A program made the translations under genes and the position numbers. Shown in pieces: positions 1-13,700 of a DNA stretch of 64,000 nucleotides (position 1 is its first letter; every line of letters starts with the position of its first letter). The notes under the pieces were generated by a model that searched no databases, was not told the origin of the DNA, and was given only the letters and a program-made list of their open reading frames with translations. This DNA comes from Temnopleurus reevesii (lineage: Eukaryota; Echinodermata; Echinoidea; Temnopleuroida; Temnopleuridae). The stretch lies in assembly GCA_036244855.1 (NCBI GenBank), contig BQKZ01001517.1, forward strand, positions 19,462 through 83,461. Direction: 5' to 3'.

Positions 1-509
1 ATCCGTTCAAAAGTTATGAATTTTCAAAGTTTTGATGTAAACCCCTCATGGGCTCCTTAAATTGGCAATGTACAGGCACAAAATGGCTGCCAACATGGAG
101 AACTCTCCATTCACTTTGTACACAGTATTTCACATTTTCTTCTTTTTCTAGGAAAGTAGGTCTACAATATAAAAAATCAACAAAATTTATTCCGAAATGC
201 ATGCAGAATCAAAATGTCCATATCATACTTGAAGAGAAAAGTACAATTTTGTCTACTTTTTGTCTACTACTAGAAAATTTGAAATTCTGTGTACAAATTG
301 AATGGAGAGTTCTCCATGTTGGTAGCCATTTTGTGCCTGTAAGTTGCCAATTTGAGGAGCCCCTTAATGGCTTAAAATGTGTAAAACTTTGAAAATTCAT
401 AACTTTTGAATGGATTGTCGTTTTTTGCTCAAATTTTCACAGATTGACCATTGTATTTTTCTTATTCCACTGAGCGCACATCAATGTCTGGGTGAAGTTC
501 CCCTTTAAG
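1..509. repeat. Large palindromic repeat (MITE-like), left end cut by window edge
   Basis: Positions 1-205 are the near-perfect reverse complement of about 215-415: 'ttatgaattttcaaagttt' at 15-33 pairs with 'aaactttgaaaattcataa' near 385-403, and 'ggagaactctccattca' recurs in both arms. The centre is near position 208. Sequence on to the motif 'gtgaagttcccctttaag' (491-508) is probably the right terminus; the matching left terminus would lie before position 1. Open frames of about 60-114 codons here mirror each other and are by-products of the palindrome. Confidence 0.8.
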
Positions 510-1133
510 AACTTGCAGATGTACATTTCATCATGTTGCGAATGCCCTGCGTGTCGATTTCCCTGTCAGGTCCTCACATATTTTTGCACGCTCTATTTTC
601 TGTCGGGCATCTTTCAGGATTTTTTGATACATAATACTGCTGTCGATTGCAGGTTTAATGCCTATGATGAAACATACTACCAAACACCAGCTTCTTGCCC
701 CAATTAGGAAAGACAGGTTGTAATTCGAGAAGTAGGGCTTCTGGGTTTTCAGACACCTCCTAACTACGTGTATGGATAAAATAAAAAGCTTCTTGTAAGA
801 ATCAACTAAGCATGTGTTTTACTGGATGTTAATAGGCTTCTCTCTGAACTAGTTCGTAATTCACAGGACCTGTCATGAATATTAAATATATTAGATTATT
901 TCATATTGAATTAGATTTAATAATCAAATTATTGCTTGTCCGGACTATCATGAATAATTGAATAATGTCAACATCTAATTTCTAAGTGAAATTGTGGAGT
1001 TGAGAGTAACAAAAATTTATGGAAAATTGTACTGAATGAGGTGTTCAAAGATTCTACAGTTTAGCTTAATCCTAAAATGATTGCATTGCAATACAGGAAA
1101 TCTCATTGTGGAAATGGTACATTGCTGCACTTG

Positions 1134-1622
1134 AAGGTATAGATTCATAATGGCCTGGAGGCAGAAAGTGATGTGAAACGAGATGATGTATTCACAAGTT
1201 GATAATAGATTCCTCAATATAACTGCGAAATTAAGAGATCATTTTCGCACGTTCTGGTGTATTTTCCTTCCAACATGCCAATCACCTGTTATTCCTATAC
1301 GGTACGCTAAATGATTTATATGGGAGGCCACCCGCGCAGAATGGTCAGAATGATCGGTAGTATTGTCTGCGGTGTGTAAGTTCGCATTCATTTTGTACAT
1401 GAAGTATGTTGTGTTGGGGAGAACGATGCTGTCGTCATTTTTCATTTTGCGATAATTAAGCCATTTCTTGATCAATTTTATTCAAACAAACTATGAACAT
1501 GCTCAAATTTTCCATTGAAAAACTGCATCGTGGGAATAATTTTACTGTACATAGCTCACAAAGTAGTTAAATGTCTGAAGCGCCATCTCTCCCAAAATTG
1601 TTCTATCGGTTTAATCTGGAAT
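1134..1622 (-). repeat. Dispersed repeat family A, copy 1
   Basis: Collinear in reverse with 21741-22100. Shared landmarks include 'gatgtattcacaagttg', 'gttcgcattcattttgtaca', 'ttttgcgataattaagcca' and 'caaacaaactatgaacatgct'. The right end (1573-1622), with 'gcgccatctctcc' and 'ctatcggtttaat', is shared with copy 2 at 4126. Orientation is given relative to copy 3. No coding capacity is seen. Confidence 0.75.
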
Positions 1623-1821
1623 ATTTTATTCCCTTTTAAGCTTTTTTTCAACATTGATATGAGAACTGAAACCTAGATAGATGAGCAGGACGTGGTTTTA
1701 TGCTTTGAGAAGTGATAAACGCTTTTTGAGGTTTAACTATTGGATGTACAAGTGTTCAAAATGTTTGAATGATGCTAGACTAATATGTGATTCACAATTC
1801 ATTTAGACATATTACGAAAAG

Positions 1822-1985
1822 TTAAAGGGGAACCAATCACTTGATATCATTGATTTAATATGATATGATTGAGAATTTGAAAAACCGTAATTGTTATACA
1901 GATATACAGATTTTGTTCAAATTTTGTTTGGTCATTTGACTTTTGAATGAGAGCATAATAATTCCAGGTGTGGGTTCCTCCTTAA
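1822..1985. repeat. Possible small MITE with 'ttaaaggggaacc' end
   Basis: The left end 'ttaaaggggaacc' is approximately inverted at 1972-1985 ('gggttcctccttaa'). The same terminal word, reversed, ends the palindromic repeat near position 508. The ends match only with a gap, so this is tentative. Confidence 0.3.
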
Positions 1986-2302
1986 TTTGGTAATAATGAT
2001 AAATATTGCAGGATGACCAGAGCAGGAGATCATACATGTAGGTATGATGGACCTTTAACGATGAAAGTATGTTGTCCTCATCAAGATTCTTGATACCAAC
2101 CAATGTAGAGGAAGGGTTTGTCTATGACACAAGGGTCATTCTGTATAGATTACAGTCATTTCATTTCCCAAGCAACATTAGCATATGTAGTATTATTTTT
2201 TTAGATATGAAATTGGTCTTGTAGTGGGCCATTATCAGATAATGTGATCAAATATTATATCTCCAGTAGAAAGATTTATTATGTTAACAATGTTTTGTAG
2301 AC

Positions 2303-3120
2303 AATTCAATTCAATTCAATTTAATATCAATTTATTTCATTCAGATTAAAAAGGTACATACACATGACATAGGGTAAAGAATATATAAATTGTAAAGGAA
2401 TGAGGAGACAGCTTGGAAATTAGCTGCTGCCACCAGATATACGGTACCTGCAACATACAATATCAAAACAAATAACAAAAATGAATGTGTAAAGTAGAGG
2501 TAAAAAAAAGTTATAGCGATAATCAAAATACAAACATATAAACATCTAATAGGACCGTACAAACCCTAGACAAACATGACAAAACTTAAGAGCCTGATGA
2601 AAAATTCCTACATGACATTTGTAGCTTTAGTCAAAGAAGTTTCTTTCAGTTATTTTGAATACATTTAGAGATGGACTTGTTTTTTATTCTTTAGGTAAGT
2701 CATTCCAAACTTTTGGACCTTTAAAAAAAAAAATTGAATTTAAAGACAGTATTTAAAGATATTTTTTTCTTCCCCAATAATGATAAGCAAGTTCAAGATC
2801 AGAGGTCAATATGAATCGGTTACATGTGTGACTTTGCACAAAAACATGATTATGTACATGTAAGTTGGGTTTAATTTACAAATTTTGTATAAATCTATAT
2901 TTAGATATACAAATTATTGCTTGGAGGTACATTATAGATATGTTGACAAGAAAATCATAATCAATTAAATTGAAGATTTGTCCATAATATGTGTCACACA
3001 TGTGACGAAGAATGAGTCTACTGTACAGTGTAGGCCTTGTAGCTGGCTTTAATATTATTTTTATGATTTTTTTGCCAATGTGCGAAAATGATAGATTAGT
3101 ACAGCTTTTATATTGACATG
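2303..3120 (-). mobile_element. Decayed LINE retrotransposon 3' end
   Basis: Read on the minus strand, 2722-2684 encodes KGPKVWNDLPKE and a stop. GPKVWNDLP is typical of the C-terminus of CR1/L2-type LINE reverse transcriptases. Upstream on that strand a broken frame continues (HNHVFVQSHTCNRF and onward), with a stop and a frameshift before the motif. The element ends in an (ATTGA)n tail seen as 'attcaattcaattcaat' at 2303-2320, the kind of short-repeat tail such LINEs carry. The right limit is a guess. It is a 5'-truncated, dead copy. Confidence 0.65.
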
Positions 3121-4125
3121 ATCATGAAACGTAATTCCAGATTTACACCTTCCTAATACACGTATACGGATGTAGGCTTGGATTTTCTTTTTTTTTTGGG
3201 GGGGGTCGTATTTTGCACTCCTTTTCACAATTTGTAGGCTAGTCAAATTCAACATTATTTCCATTTCATATATTTTTTTTTCAATAACATAGCATTCTTA
3301 TCTTGTAAATTACAGGACATTCTGCATTATTTAGGCCCTCCCTCTGGGAGTATGTAACAATGATTTGATCTCTTTAAAAGCTCTCTAGCTATTTTTAGAA
3401 TCAAAGTGGCTCAAGAGGATAGAATTACTTGCATCTTATCATGTAATATGCATGCTGGGCGCCACAGGAAATACTTTCTTCATCCCAGCACAGTCCTTGC
3501 TGGAGAAAATACTTGTCTCTATCACATGATCACACTGAAACAGCAAAGCAATGTCATGTCAGATCTTGTGAGGTGTTTCAACACTTCAGCAACACATGTA
3601 GGTCTACAAATTATGTTTGCCATTTGATTCAAGGCATTAATGTAGAAATTTTGTTGTGGCCGGCTTTTCATGTGGCATAAACATTTGACCTGCACTTCGG
3701 ATTGAATCATTAGGATATTTGAGACTGCATGTAAATGGTCTTTCAGGTTCCATACCTTTGTCTTTCTGTACAAATCTTCAACAAAAAAGATCAACTGAAA
3801 GGAGACTAGCAAGATGTTGCCTATCATACTACATTCTAAGTCAGCTCCCAGGGATGATGACGATATTGCCATCGTATGACAACCATCTTCTGTCTTTTTA
3901 TTCCTGGCATCCCAAATCATTAGTCTTATTCACACCTGGGACAGTGAACCCATGGATAAACTTAGTCCAGTTTAGCATATTTTTTCCTCCTCTGAATGAT
4001 AGATATGACAAGCTACAGAGAATCAAGCAATTAAAAAAAAAATTATGTACGTATGTTCACAATAAATTTGGGTGTCCTGGAATGAAGCATGTTTAACATA
4101 TAGATTTTATGTGTTAAAACTATGT

Positions 4126-4346
4126 AAGGGTATAGATTTGTAATAGTCAGGATGCAGAAATTGATGTGAATCAAGCTGATTTACTCACAAATTGCTTTAC
4201 ATGGCTAAATGAAACTGTGTTAGGAGAATATTTTTGCATGTATTCTGGCATATTTTACTTTGAAAATGCAAATAAGCGGTTATTCCGATGGTGTGCTATT
4301 AAAATGAAGCGCCATCTCTCCTAAAACTGGTCTATCGGTTTAATTA
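4126..4346 (-). repeat. Dispersed repeat family A, copy 2 (internally deleted)
   Basis: The left part matches the start of copy 1 (a 'gtatagatt' start, then 'gcagaaa.tgatgtgaa' and 'attcc.a.ggt'). It then jumps to 'gaagcgccatctctcc' and 'tctatcggtttaat', which match the right end of copy 1. The central part (about 250 bp in copy 1) is missing. Confidence 0.65.
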
Positions 4347-5011
4347 CTTGCACATGATTTTTTCCAAGGCTCATCTTCAATGTGGGTTTACATTTGTGTA
4401 GATGCTAATATACACATGAAACAACTTTGTTTCAGAAGGTTACTATTCAGATAGTGACCTTGGAATTAAACTAGCACTTAACTTGTCATGATGCTTTCAA
4501 ATGCTTCCATACAAACCAATTCGAACTAGCATCATGTTCACATAAAAATGTTTAGAAATAACGTGCAAGCCTTGCATGTGCAGTGTGAATATCATGTAAA
4601 CTCTGCTTACATTAGAAGATGACAGCTCACCTACATGGGTCTTCCTTCAAGGAAGAAAATACAGGAAAAACCTTGACAACGTCGGAAGGAGAGATCTGCA
4701 TCTTACTTTCAGTATAAGAGTCTTCTCTTGAATTAGCACACAATTTTATATTTATATTTCATCATATTGTTTACATCTCCTAAATGAAAATAGGTCATAT
4801 CAGCATTTTGTTGCATTGTGTTATAGATAGATTTACATGAATTGTGTTGAATGGAAAAATGATTTTGAATGTCAAACAAATTTACGCAAACTAACTTTAT
4901 GACTGTGTAAACAATTGTTCCATTGGTTTGATTTGAAAACAAAAAATTAATCGGGAATATAACACCTATTGCTATTATATCCTATTTGGGAGAAAGCTAT
5001 TCCACATCGCA

Positions 5012-5053
5012 TAATGGTACAGAAAATACGGTTAATGGTACAGAAAATACGGT
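5012..5053. repeat. Perfect 21-bp tandem duplication
   Basis: The unit 'taatggtacagaaaatacgg' plus t occurs twice head to tail (5012-5032 and 5033-5053) without mismatch. The locus is non-coding. Confidence 0.95.
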
Positions 5054-7029
5054 GTTTGCAAAGCAATTTGGTTCTGACATTGCAATAACCCAAGTCGGAA
5101 GACTGATTTGTTGTATTATCCATTTATCATTCATCCAGATGCCTTCAATAATATTTGTAAAATAATTGATGACATAGAGATCTACATTGAACATGGATTG
5201 CACAATATACGAAAGGAGACAGGAATATAATCCATGTAGAAATGCTTGACTTGAGAGGCGTGTTAAAGGTGCATGAGTTCATGAAATAGAGGATGAAGAG
5301 GAGAATTGTGTAGCAAGAATGCATACTGATTTACAGGAGGGTCTTCCTCCCTGTCTCATAACCATATGGTAATGCTATGCTCATCCTCTTTTACACCCAT
5401 CTACCAGTGAGTGTGCATTGCTCCTCATGCACCTGACCTTGTATTTCATGGCCTATGGGAACACCCCCATTGGACTGAGTCAATGTCGCCAGGAGGTCTG
5501 GCAATGAGTGGCTCCTGGAGAGGATGTTTTGCATTTTGTACCCACTGCATTACAGGAGTGGTTTAATACACATCTCAGCCTTATACAACCAGTCATCGTG
5601 ATAAATGGATAGAAATGAGGGAGAAGTGATGCTTTGCTATTCTCTTTCATAAATGTTGACATTTGTGTGGAAAGTAATAATGGTAATTTTGGGGATGACG
5701 CTTAAATACATGAATGTGGTAAATAGATATTTGCATTGCTGATATAGTGTATAGTGTACATTTGCATTACAGGACATATCTGGGAATATTCTTGGTTGTT
5801 TTTGTGTGTTTAGATGATTTGTGCATACTTGTACAATTATTTCTGGCTAAAACTACAGTACATCGTACATGTACATGCATTTATGATGCATGCTTGAATT
5901 ATAAATGGAAAATAAATGGAACCTCTTTTTTTCTGGTATTAGAATGCATACATTTTTTAATAGCCTATATGTTCGTGTCGATCAGGAAATGAATATCATA
6001 TGTAAATAACATAATTAGATTTGACCGATATACTGTACATGCAACTGGTTACAATAATAGACTTATAACAACTGATTGAATTACTTTTATTTCCTTCCCC
6101 AAAACAGTAAACATGAAAATATATAAGAACAAGGCAGACACTCTACATGTACATGTAAAAGCAAAGCTTGAGCTTGGGACACCTTTTACAAATATTCAAA
6201 CATCTTTACATATTGTAAATATTACTTTAATATTTAAAAAGATGACCATCAGTTCATGCATTACCTCTTGAGATCATGTGTTAGAATATATTTGATATGC
6301 AGTTTTTAATATACATGGTATTATATACATGTATGAAAGTGAATAATTAAAGATGCAAGGAAAAAGAAAACCCTGAAATACATTGATGACCATAACAAGC
6401 ATGTATGCAAATGTAGATGAAAGAGACGATGCATTTAATTGCCCCCTTACAAATTAGGATACAGTAAATGGACAGACAGACATGAGAGTGGATGGGAAGC
6501 ATTGGCTGTGATGAATTAATTAACATATTAGCACTAAGCTTATTAGTATCAGACATGCCGGACATACAGCAATGTATCTTACACAGTGGCTGGGGGACAA
6601 CACTGACTCATCCTCTGTGTGATTTAGTCAAGGTTATACCTTGAACCTTGGGTCATGCATAGCAGCCTTGGATGGGCTGGATTCTTTCCATGAAGTTGGA
6701 ATGTGCAGGTGTAATTGAACTGAATGGCTGTATTTCGTTTCAAATCATTCATATTCAAGCTTGGAGAAAGAGGCCTTTTGTTTTGAGTGATGATGTAGTC
6801 TTCGTTTGATGAATCAACAAAAAATATTAAAAAATCAAACAAGAAACAACTGATACATTGAAAGGGATTAGTTCCATTCATTTTTTTTCATTCATTCCTC
6901 ACTATAATATCCATGCTATGATGAATGTTTTTCCAACGGGCCAAACAAGGACATATCCTGAGCAAGTTGCCCATGTGTAAATGAGGGAAAAAAGTAAAGG
7001 ACATGCCCAATAGATCTATGAATACTAAA

Positions 7030-7200
7030 ACTTTGATATTTAGTAATAATGTATAATAATGATTTGCATTTACATTGTATAAAGCGCCTCGTTAGATTCG
7101 TAAGATTCAAGGCGCATTTTAGGGAAGGTAGAAGAAATACAGAACATGAATTACAAAATGCGATGTGAATACATGACGTTAAATAAATTCATTTTCAAAT
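7030..7200. repeat. Probable dispersed repeat with 'aagcgcc ... aaggcgc' core
   Basis: A stretch with 'gcatttacattgtataaagcg' followed by 'aaggcgcattttaggg' resembles a family common in marine invertebrate genomes. It is recognised only by general resemblance; boundaries are approximate. Confidence 0.3.
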
Positions 7201-10200
7201 ATTTGAAAATACTTTTAAATGGAATGATGTCTTATTGAAGATTAATGACAGGTGATGATTTAATTCAAGTTCAGGCTCAATCTGTAGGCATATAATATTC
7301 TGGCTAATACAAGTTTGACAACTATTAGAGTATGCTCATTTTTAAAATTGATACATGCTTCTAGTAATAAGATGTAACCACACGATCACTTTCCAAATAT
7401 TTATAAAAGGAATGTACCTTAAAGTAATCTCTTTTGAAAAATGTGCTAGTGATTTAATGGGTACAATGTAACCTTGCAGAACTGAAACCTCTGATAAGTC
7501 CATGTGAAATTTGATGCTGCTATCTTTAGCTGATATATGCCTGCTTGTATGGTGGTTTCTAATAGGTAATTGGCGCTTGAGTAATTATTTACTTAGCATG
7601 AACATTAACATTATAAATGAGCCAACACAGGCAGCATTGTGAGAAGGAAAGCGCTCTGGCAGGGAAGTAATGAATCGAAGGAAGAAACCTGCTGCCCTGC
7701 TCAAAATTGATTTTCGTGAATGATGACAAATAAACATACTTAGCATGTAGTAAAGCAAGAATGGGTGAATCACTCGCTCCCCACTGCTCCTTCCATAATA
7801 CAGTCATATTGAGTTGAACTGATTCATATGCAATACATGTCTTGCATGAATGAGATGACGGGGAGATTACAGTACATGTACCCGTAGAATTCAAATTCAT
7901 GTTCAACAGTCTAAGTGGGAGACAGTATTAATGTAGTGCATGTTGGCTTGTACAGTGTAGGCCTATATCATTTTATGAGAAACAGGAAACAAAGTGCTGG
8001 TATTTTGATACCCAATATTGTATTGTTTTATTAGTTATTACATATTTGATAGATACTTGGAATTGTTTTGTAGAACCAATTGAAGGCAATAAATTTCTAT
8101 TTTCATTAGATATTTTGTAATGTGAGATATATTGTAAGATTCCAATTTCTTTACGTTTACAAAGTAGAAACTGGATTCTCCAAATGACAGGACCTCATCC
8201 CTATGCAATGTAGAGTTTGTGTACAAACATTGCCATTATATTGATCATACCATAGTTCAATAGAATACAGGCCCATCCTTGAAATTCGACACAGGTATTG
8301 AGATTGGAATGCAATCTCTCACAGTGAACCTTGCTTCTAAATGTGACCTTTGACCCTCGCTGAAACTGATCTTGGTCTTGAAATTACGAATAGAAGAGGA
8401 TGACAGGAGGTGGAAGACCCCCAGTGGGAAGCCAAAGTCAGGTCAAAGTTGTCTTGGTTTGTGGTGGATGATGGTGGGTCCCTCTAAAACACCCTGCAGG
8501 GTTTCCCATGTCATTGAAAAGTGTTCTTTTCTCAAATAATTATAGGATATTTCATGAAAGTAATGTTTTCAATGCTTATTTTCGAGATAATGGGTTGTGA
8601 CCTAGGAGATGTGAGACATGGAATGACTTGTTTGACAGGCTACACACCCGTCTGCAATTGCAATTGGAATTATTTTCTTCTATTAAAGTTAATTTTTCTC
8701 AATCACAGATGCAGTTTCAGTAATTTTTATTTATTTGTTGATTTTCAATAATTCTGAATATGTTCATGTAGGTTTACAAAACTGGTTTTAATGGACATAA
8801 ATTTCAAGTACATAAATTGCACAAACTAAAATTTTACTATTCAAACCTGTTTCTTTATCAAGGCCAAGGCATTCGTGTAGGCTGTACGCAGAGGCTATTG
8901 GAACCAGAAATAACTAGTTAGGTTGTATAAAAAGTATCAACAACTTTTTCAGGATATGTCAAATTGTCAATAAATGCTCATATTTTCAAAGAATCAATAA
9001 ATATTGCAATAATTAGGCCTATAAAGTCTAAACACATTTGCAATCATGGTATGATTGCTATCAAAGGCCAATTCATTGCTTCATCATGGTTCTGAATTTA
9101 AACTGTGAAATGAACTTTGCTCCCGCACGAACAAGCAGAGCTATCAGAAGATCAATTGACTTTTTGTTTTCACGCGAGGGGCCAAACACACAGAAGCGTG
9201 GCCTGGGTGCCTCCCCCTTACACCTGAATGATCACAAGGGCTTTCTTGTTTTTAAGTTCAAGAGTGAGAGAGGTGTTAGGCTGAGTGAGCAATTATTGAT
9301 TGGGTTCATTCATTTTGATGGATAATAATCTCAATTGCAATGATAGAATTCATTATTCATCCAGCAAACTATTAGGTTACTTCTTTTCTGATTGACAGAC
9401 ACGTACACCGTATCTCAATCCTCACATTATAGGCCTGTATACTAGTGATTGCTATCATCCATCTGAAAATACTCCTCAATAAGCCATATTCTTTTTAACT
9501 TCAGAATTATCACCTTTTACATTTGTATTAATTGGTTTGTGTAAAGGTTAGTGTCTTCATATTACTGCATGCGGTATGCATTGTGACAATTCACATTATG
9601 AGGTTTCATTTCTCTCACTGTCTGCCATCGCTAAAGTCACTATTGGTTTGTAAAAAATCAATGAATTATTTTGAAATGTAAAAATAAATTGCGCCTTGCA
9701 AATGTTGTTCAGAACAAAATTGCTAAAGGAATGTTTGCCATTGCTTGCAGGATTTTGACATTTACACAAGTGCATGCATCCAGAGAAATCTGAGGTGCTG
9801 TGCGAAGACATGACATCTGTAGTGTCAGAATATTATTATCAAGCTAGTGGCAATGTATTATGTTGTTTTTTACTTAGATAACAGCCTTGTGGAAATGTAA
9901 TGTTTGTGCGCAGTCTCCAGGATTAACTTCAGTTCTTCTTTTCCTGACCCACCCCTTTTCAAAGCCACCATTACTGATGTGTTTATTCTTAGAACATTAT
10001 GATTCAAATTACCTGACAATGTAATTTCATATTTGCTTCCTTGAATGAGAAAATATAATTGACTAACCATGAATCAATCTCGTTTAATTTCAAATAAAGG
10101 TCAGAAAGATTTTATTTCACTTCCATACCATTCTTTCAATATGTAATTCTAGCTATATTATTTTCTATTCTATTCTGGTGAATATACAAACACAGTAAAC

Positions 10201-10391
10201 ATCATTTAGCTTTTACAATTATTTACTAATATAGCACATTTTAGAGTAAAATAATACACATTATGGAAGGGTATGTTTTGTTTTGTTTTGTTAAAAAAAC
10301 AAAGGATTCAAAAGGGGCACTTCCATTACGTCTGTTGGTGAATGATGAAAGATATTTTGTGAAGTGTAATTAATCTATTAATTGTAGAATT

Positions 10392-10740
10392 ACACAGTCA
10401 TCTATCTATGCATTAGTCCCACTGATTGAAGATCACATTACATGGTCAGGTGAAGTAAATTGTGTTCATGAGCTTCAATTTTGTTTAAAGGTCCACTATT
10501 ATGAAATTACAAGTTGATCTGTATTGATGTATTATACCATTATCAATACCCTTTTTACTGAAAGAGAGTCCAAATGTGTTTCATATATTTTATAATATTT
10601 TTCTTCATTTTTATGTTGGCTTAGTTGGGAACGCCCCTACAAATTTCTTTCNACACAGTCATCTATCTATGCATTAGTCCCACTGATTGAAGATCACATT
10701 ACATGGTCAGGTGAAGTAAAGTGTGCTCATGAGCTTCAAT
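10392..10740. repeat. 88-bp direct duplication flanking a one-base N
   Basis: 10392-10479 and 10653-10740 are the same 88 bp with two mismatches, starting 'acacagtcatctatctatgc' and ending 'gagcttcaat'. The second copy begins immediately after the only ambiguous base I noticed in the window (n at 10652). This looks like a contig join with redundant ends rather than a biological duplication. Confidence 0.9.
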
Positions 10741-13700
10741 ATGTTCAGAAAAAACTCACAAAAAATTGGGAAGTAAAAACATACAGTATGGGGTGTTTAC
10801 TTCAGTGATGGCATGCTTGTGGCATACATTCTCTAAGGCGATATCAGATCCTTTTTGTGTCGGTCCCTTGGTCCCTAATTCGCCCTTTCAAACGTAGCGC
10901 TCCATAATGCACAGTGGCATGCTAGCTTCCCTGTAGGAAACGAGACAAATCAAACTAATAGATGAGGAAAAAATTTCTTCCAATTGTGTAATTTGCATCT
11001 CATCCAACGAAAGGAGAGCAGGAGAGATAAGAGAAGCTGGGAGTTCTTGCCCTAGAAATTTAATTGTTCGCATTCACCGAGGACGCCCCTGAAGTCTTTT
11101 TGTTGCTGATAAATTAGTATGAGAATAAAAAGTGCCGCCCTGATAGAAGACGAGGGGTAAATGAAAAGAATTGAAATGTCATGGTAGAAAGAAATGAATA
11201 AGGAGAGAAGGATAGATGAATATATCCTGGAAATAAATACACCACCATCTTATGTTGTGTAATCCTTTCAAGTACCCACTACTCCACCCCACAGACTAAC
11301 CATCATTTTTTTGTTGTTACATATTATTTGGCAATGTCAATAACAGACTATAGATAAAGGATGGAATTATTTTCATTCTTTAAAATAATGTTTTGATATC
11401 AGGCAAGTCAATTTTCTTTCTTATTCTGTGATTAATATTAGTAACATAGTGCTCTAATAATTGACTTGAATGAAAACAGAAATTTAAAGGTTTTTTTGTG
11501 TGTGCATGCACAATGTGTGGTATGGTAATGAATTCAATGGTTGTATCAATTTTAGGACACTGCTTTTATATGTATGACAGTTTCAACAAAGTTCATGATA
11601 TTCATGTACAGTGTAAGTCAGAACTTTTCGATCAATACTTTAACTATGTGTATATGCAGGACTATCACAGTGGATTCACTCTAAATGTCATTTCTATCCT
11701 TCGCTTTATTACAATAACGGGTCACAAGCAAATATCTAAGTTAGAATTACATCATATTGTAGATGTTCAGATAAACTCTTACAAGTGTGACCCATAATCA
11801 GATTGAATAATTACTTTGATACTATAATTTTTATTATAGTTAATTTCCATGAAAATTATTAGAGCATATAATATTATTTTACTTGCGGTAAGCATATCCA
11901 TAGCGTATAGCCGTTATTCATTTATTGCTCTTTCTCATTTCATCTAATCTATAGCATATAGAGAATTGTCTGTACGCAGTAATGCATTTGTGGTTCTATG
12001 TATGTATCATGGTAAGGATAGTATGACGATTTTATTCAGGACAATGGGACTGTTCTGTGGCGTTTAGGAAAGCTTAATTAATAATTGGATTGATAGTAGA
12101 GCATGACATATAAGTAATTATAACAAATGCTGTTTTCTATATGCCTTGGCCAATTAGATTTTAATTCATTTTGGCATTTCGCTAATTAATTCCCATAGAT
12201 TGTTGAATTGTGATGGACAGAAACACATTATGCATTGGCATTGTGTTTTCAAAAATCCATATGTTGCTGCATTATGAATACAGAGACACGATAACTACCA
12301 TGGATAATGAGCTAGTTGCATGTTATCAACAGATTGGCTTAAAGCGAAAACATACATGAGCACAATAAACTTCAAAAGTCATTGGTTTATTTATACCTGA
12401 TACAACTTTAGCTCTAGACTCGTAAAGTATGAAATATATCACCTCTAGCCCCTGTTTACCTGTTCTTAAATATTCTTGCTAATATTACAATCAAGATAGA
12501 TTTTTAGCTGGTTCTGTTGTTGCAATGTTCATTATTCTAAACCTTTGGCCGAAACAGAAATCACCTGAAGTTTATAAGTTAATTGCTCCAGTACACTTCA
12601 AGAAATTGTAAAAGCAATTTAAAACTAGTAATTTATCATTGGCAAGCCGATTGTTCTCTGCTAAAATGCACCATGTGTGGATAAACCTCTATGGGGAGCT
12701 TTGGCAAATACAGCATGATCATTACACTGACCAAAACCATGCACTTTCTAATAAAGCACTGATCTAATTTTACTCAAGTTATATAGTGAATGTTTATCTT
12801 ACACTTTATTCTTTCATACTTTCAGATATTCTTTTTTTCAAAGACATGAGAAGGGCCGTATACATTTAAACCGCTTTTGCGACGATTTGGCATTGTTATA
12901 GAATGCCTTTAAGCAGGGACCGTACAACATAGCCAAATCTCTATGAGATTGCAGGGCTATGGGAAATACACGTTATAATGGGAATATCCCCTATTCTTTT
13001 CTGGGAGGAGTTGCTACCCTGCAATTCTTTTTATCAAGGATTGTTAGACCTATTTCATATAAGAAGAGTTTAGGTTTAAAAAATAGATGCTTGTAAATTA
13101 ATTAACAAAGCTGTTTCACATATTCACTCATAAAAATTAATTGTGCTGCATAATACAACTTAATTGGCACAAATGATTGCTAATATTTCATACTAAGTGT
13201 GTGTACTTTTTGCAACCTTAGGCTTATGCATGCTCTATAGATTACAAGTAATTCGACATGGACAGGAATTCTTAGTACAGGTCCTTATATTTTAAAAGCA
13301 ATGGTATTTATTTTGTGCTATTCACACACTGGATGAAATCATCCATTTGCATAGTAAACAATGCCTGGTATTTGGATGGTTAACCTATGTGCAGTCGGGC
13401 CTGAATTTTGTCAAAATACATGTACATGTAAGTGTACATTGGTGTTTGTTATACAGAACTGTGATACTTTCTTTGTTTAAATTAAAAAGAATAGACTAAG
13501 AATAGACTATTTTACTAATAGATTATAATTCATACTTCTTTCTGAATAAATCGATTTAGCATGCATTTCAAATGCTGTGATTATTATCACTTTATAGATG
13601 GAACCATAATATTTTAATTGCAGCACTTGTATGGATCCAGTTTGGTAACATGACTTCTCATAATGTTGAGCAAGCCTAGGTCAAGCTTTAGGGTTGTCAA

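Noticed and set aside
48..400. Open frames of 62-114 codons on both strands at the window start
   Set aside because: They mirror each other because of the palindrome; the peptides repeat in both orientations.
2684..2700. AG|GTAAGT after a T-rich tract, like a second recursive splice site
   Set aside because: It is the antisense of the LINE codons for DLPKE and therefore explained by the mobile element.
3522..3920. 132-codon minus-strand open frame
   Set aside because: No domain and no splice pairing; codon use looks random, and an overlapping plus-strand frame is just as open.
11451..11865. 12-bp inverted ends (gctctaataatt) enclosing a 99-codon open frame
   Set aside because: AT-rich ends of this length can match by chance over 400 bp; no target duplication and no recognisable protein.
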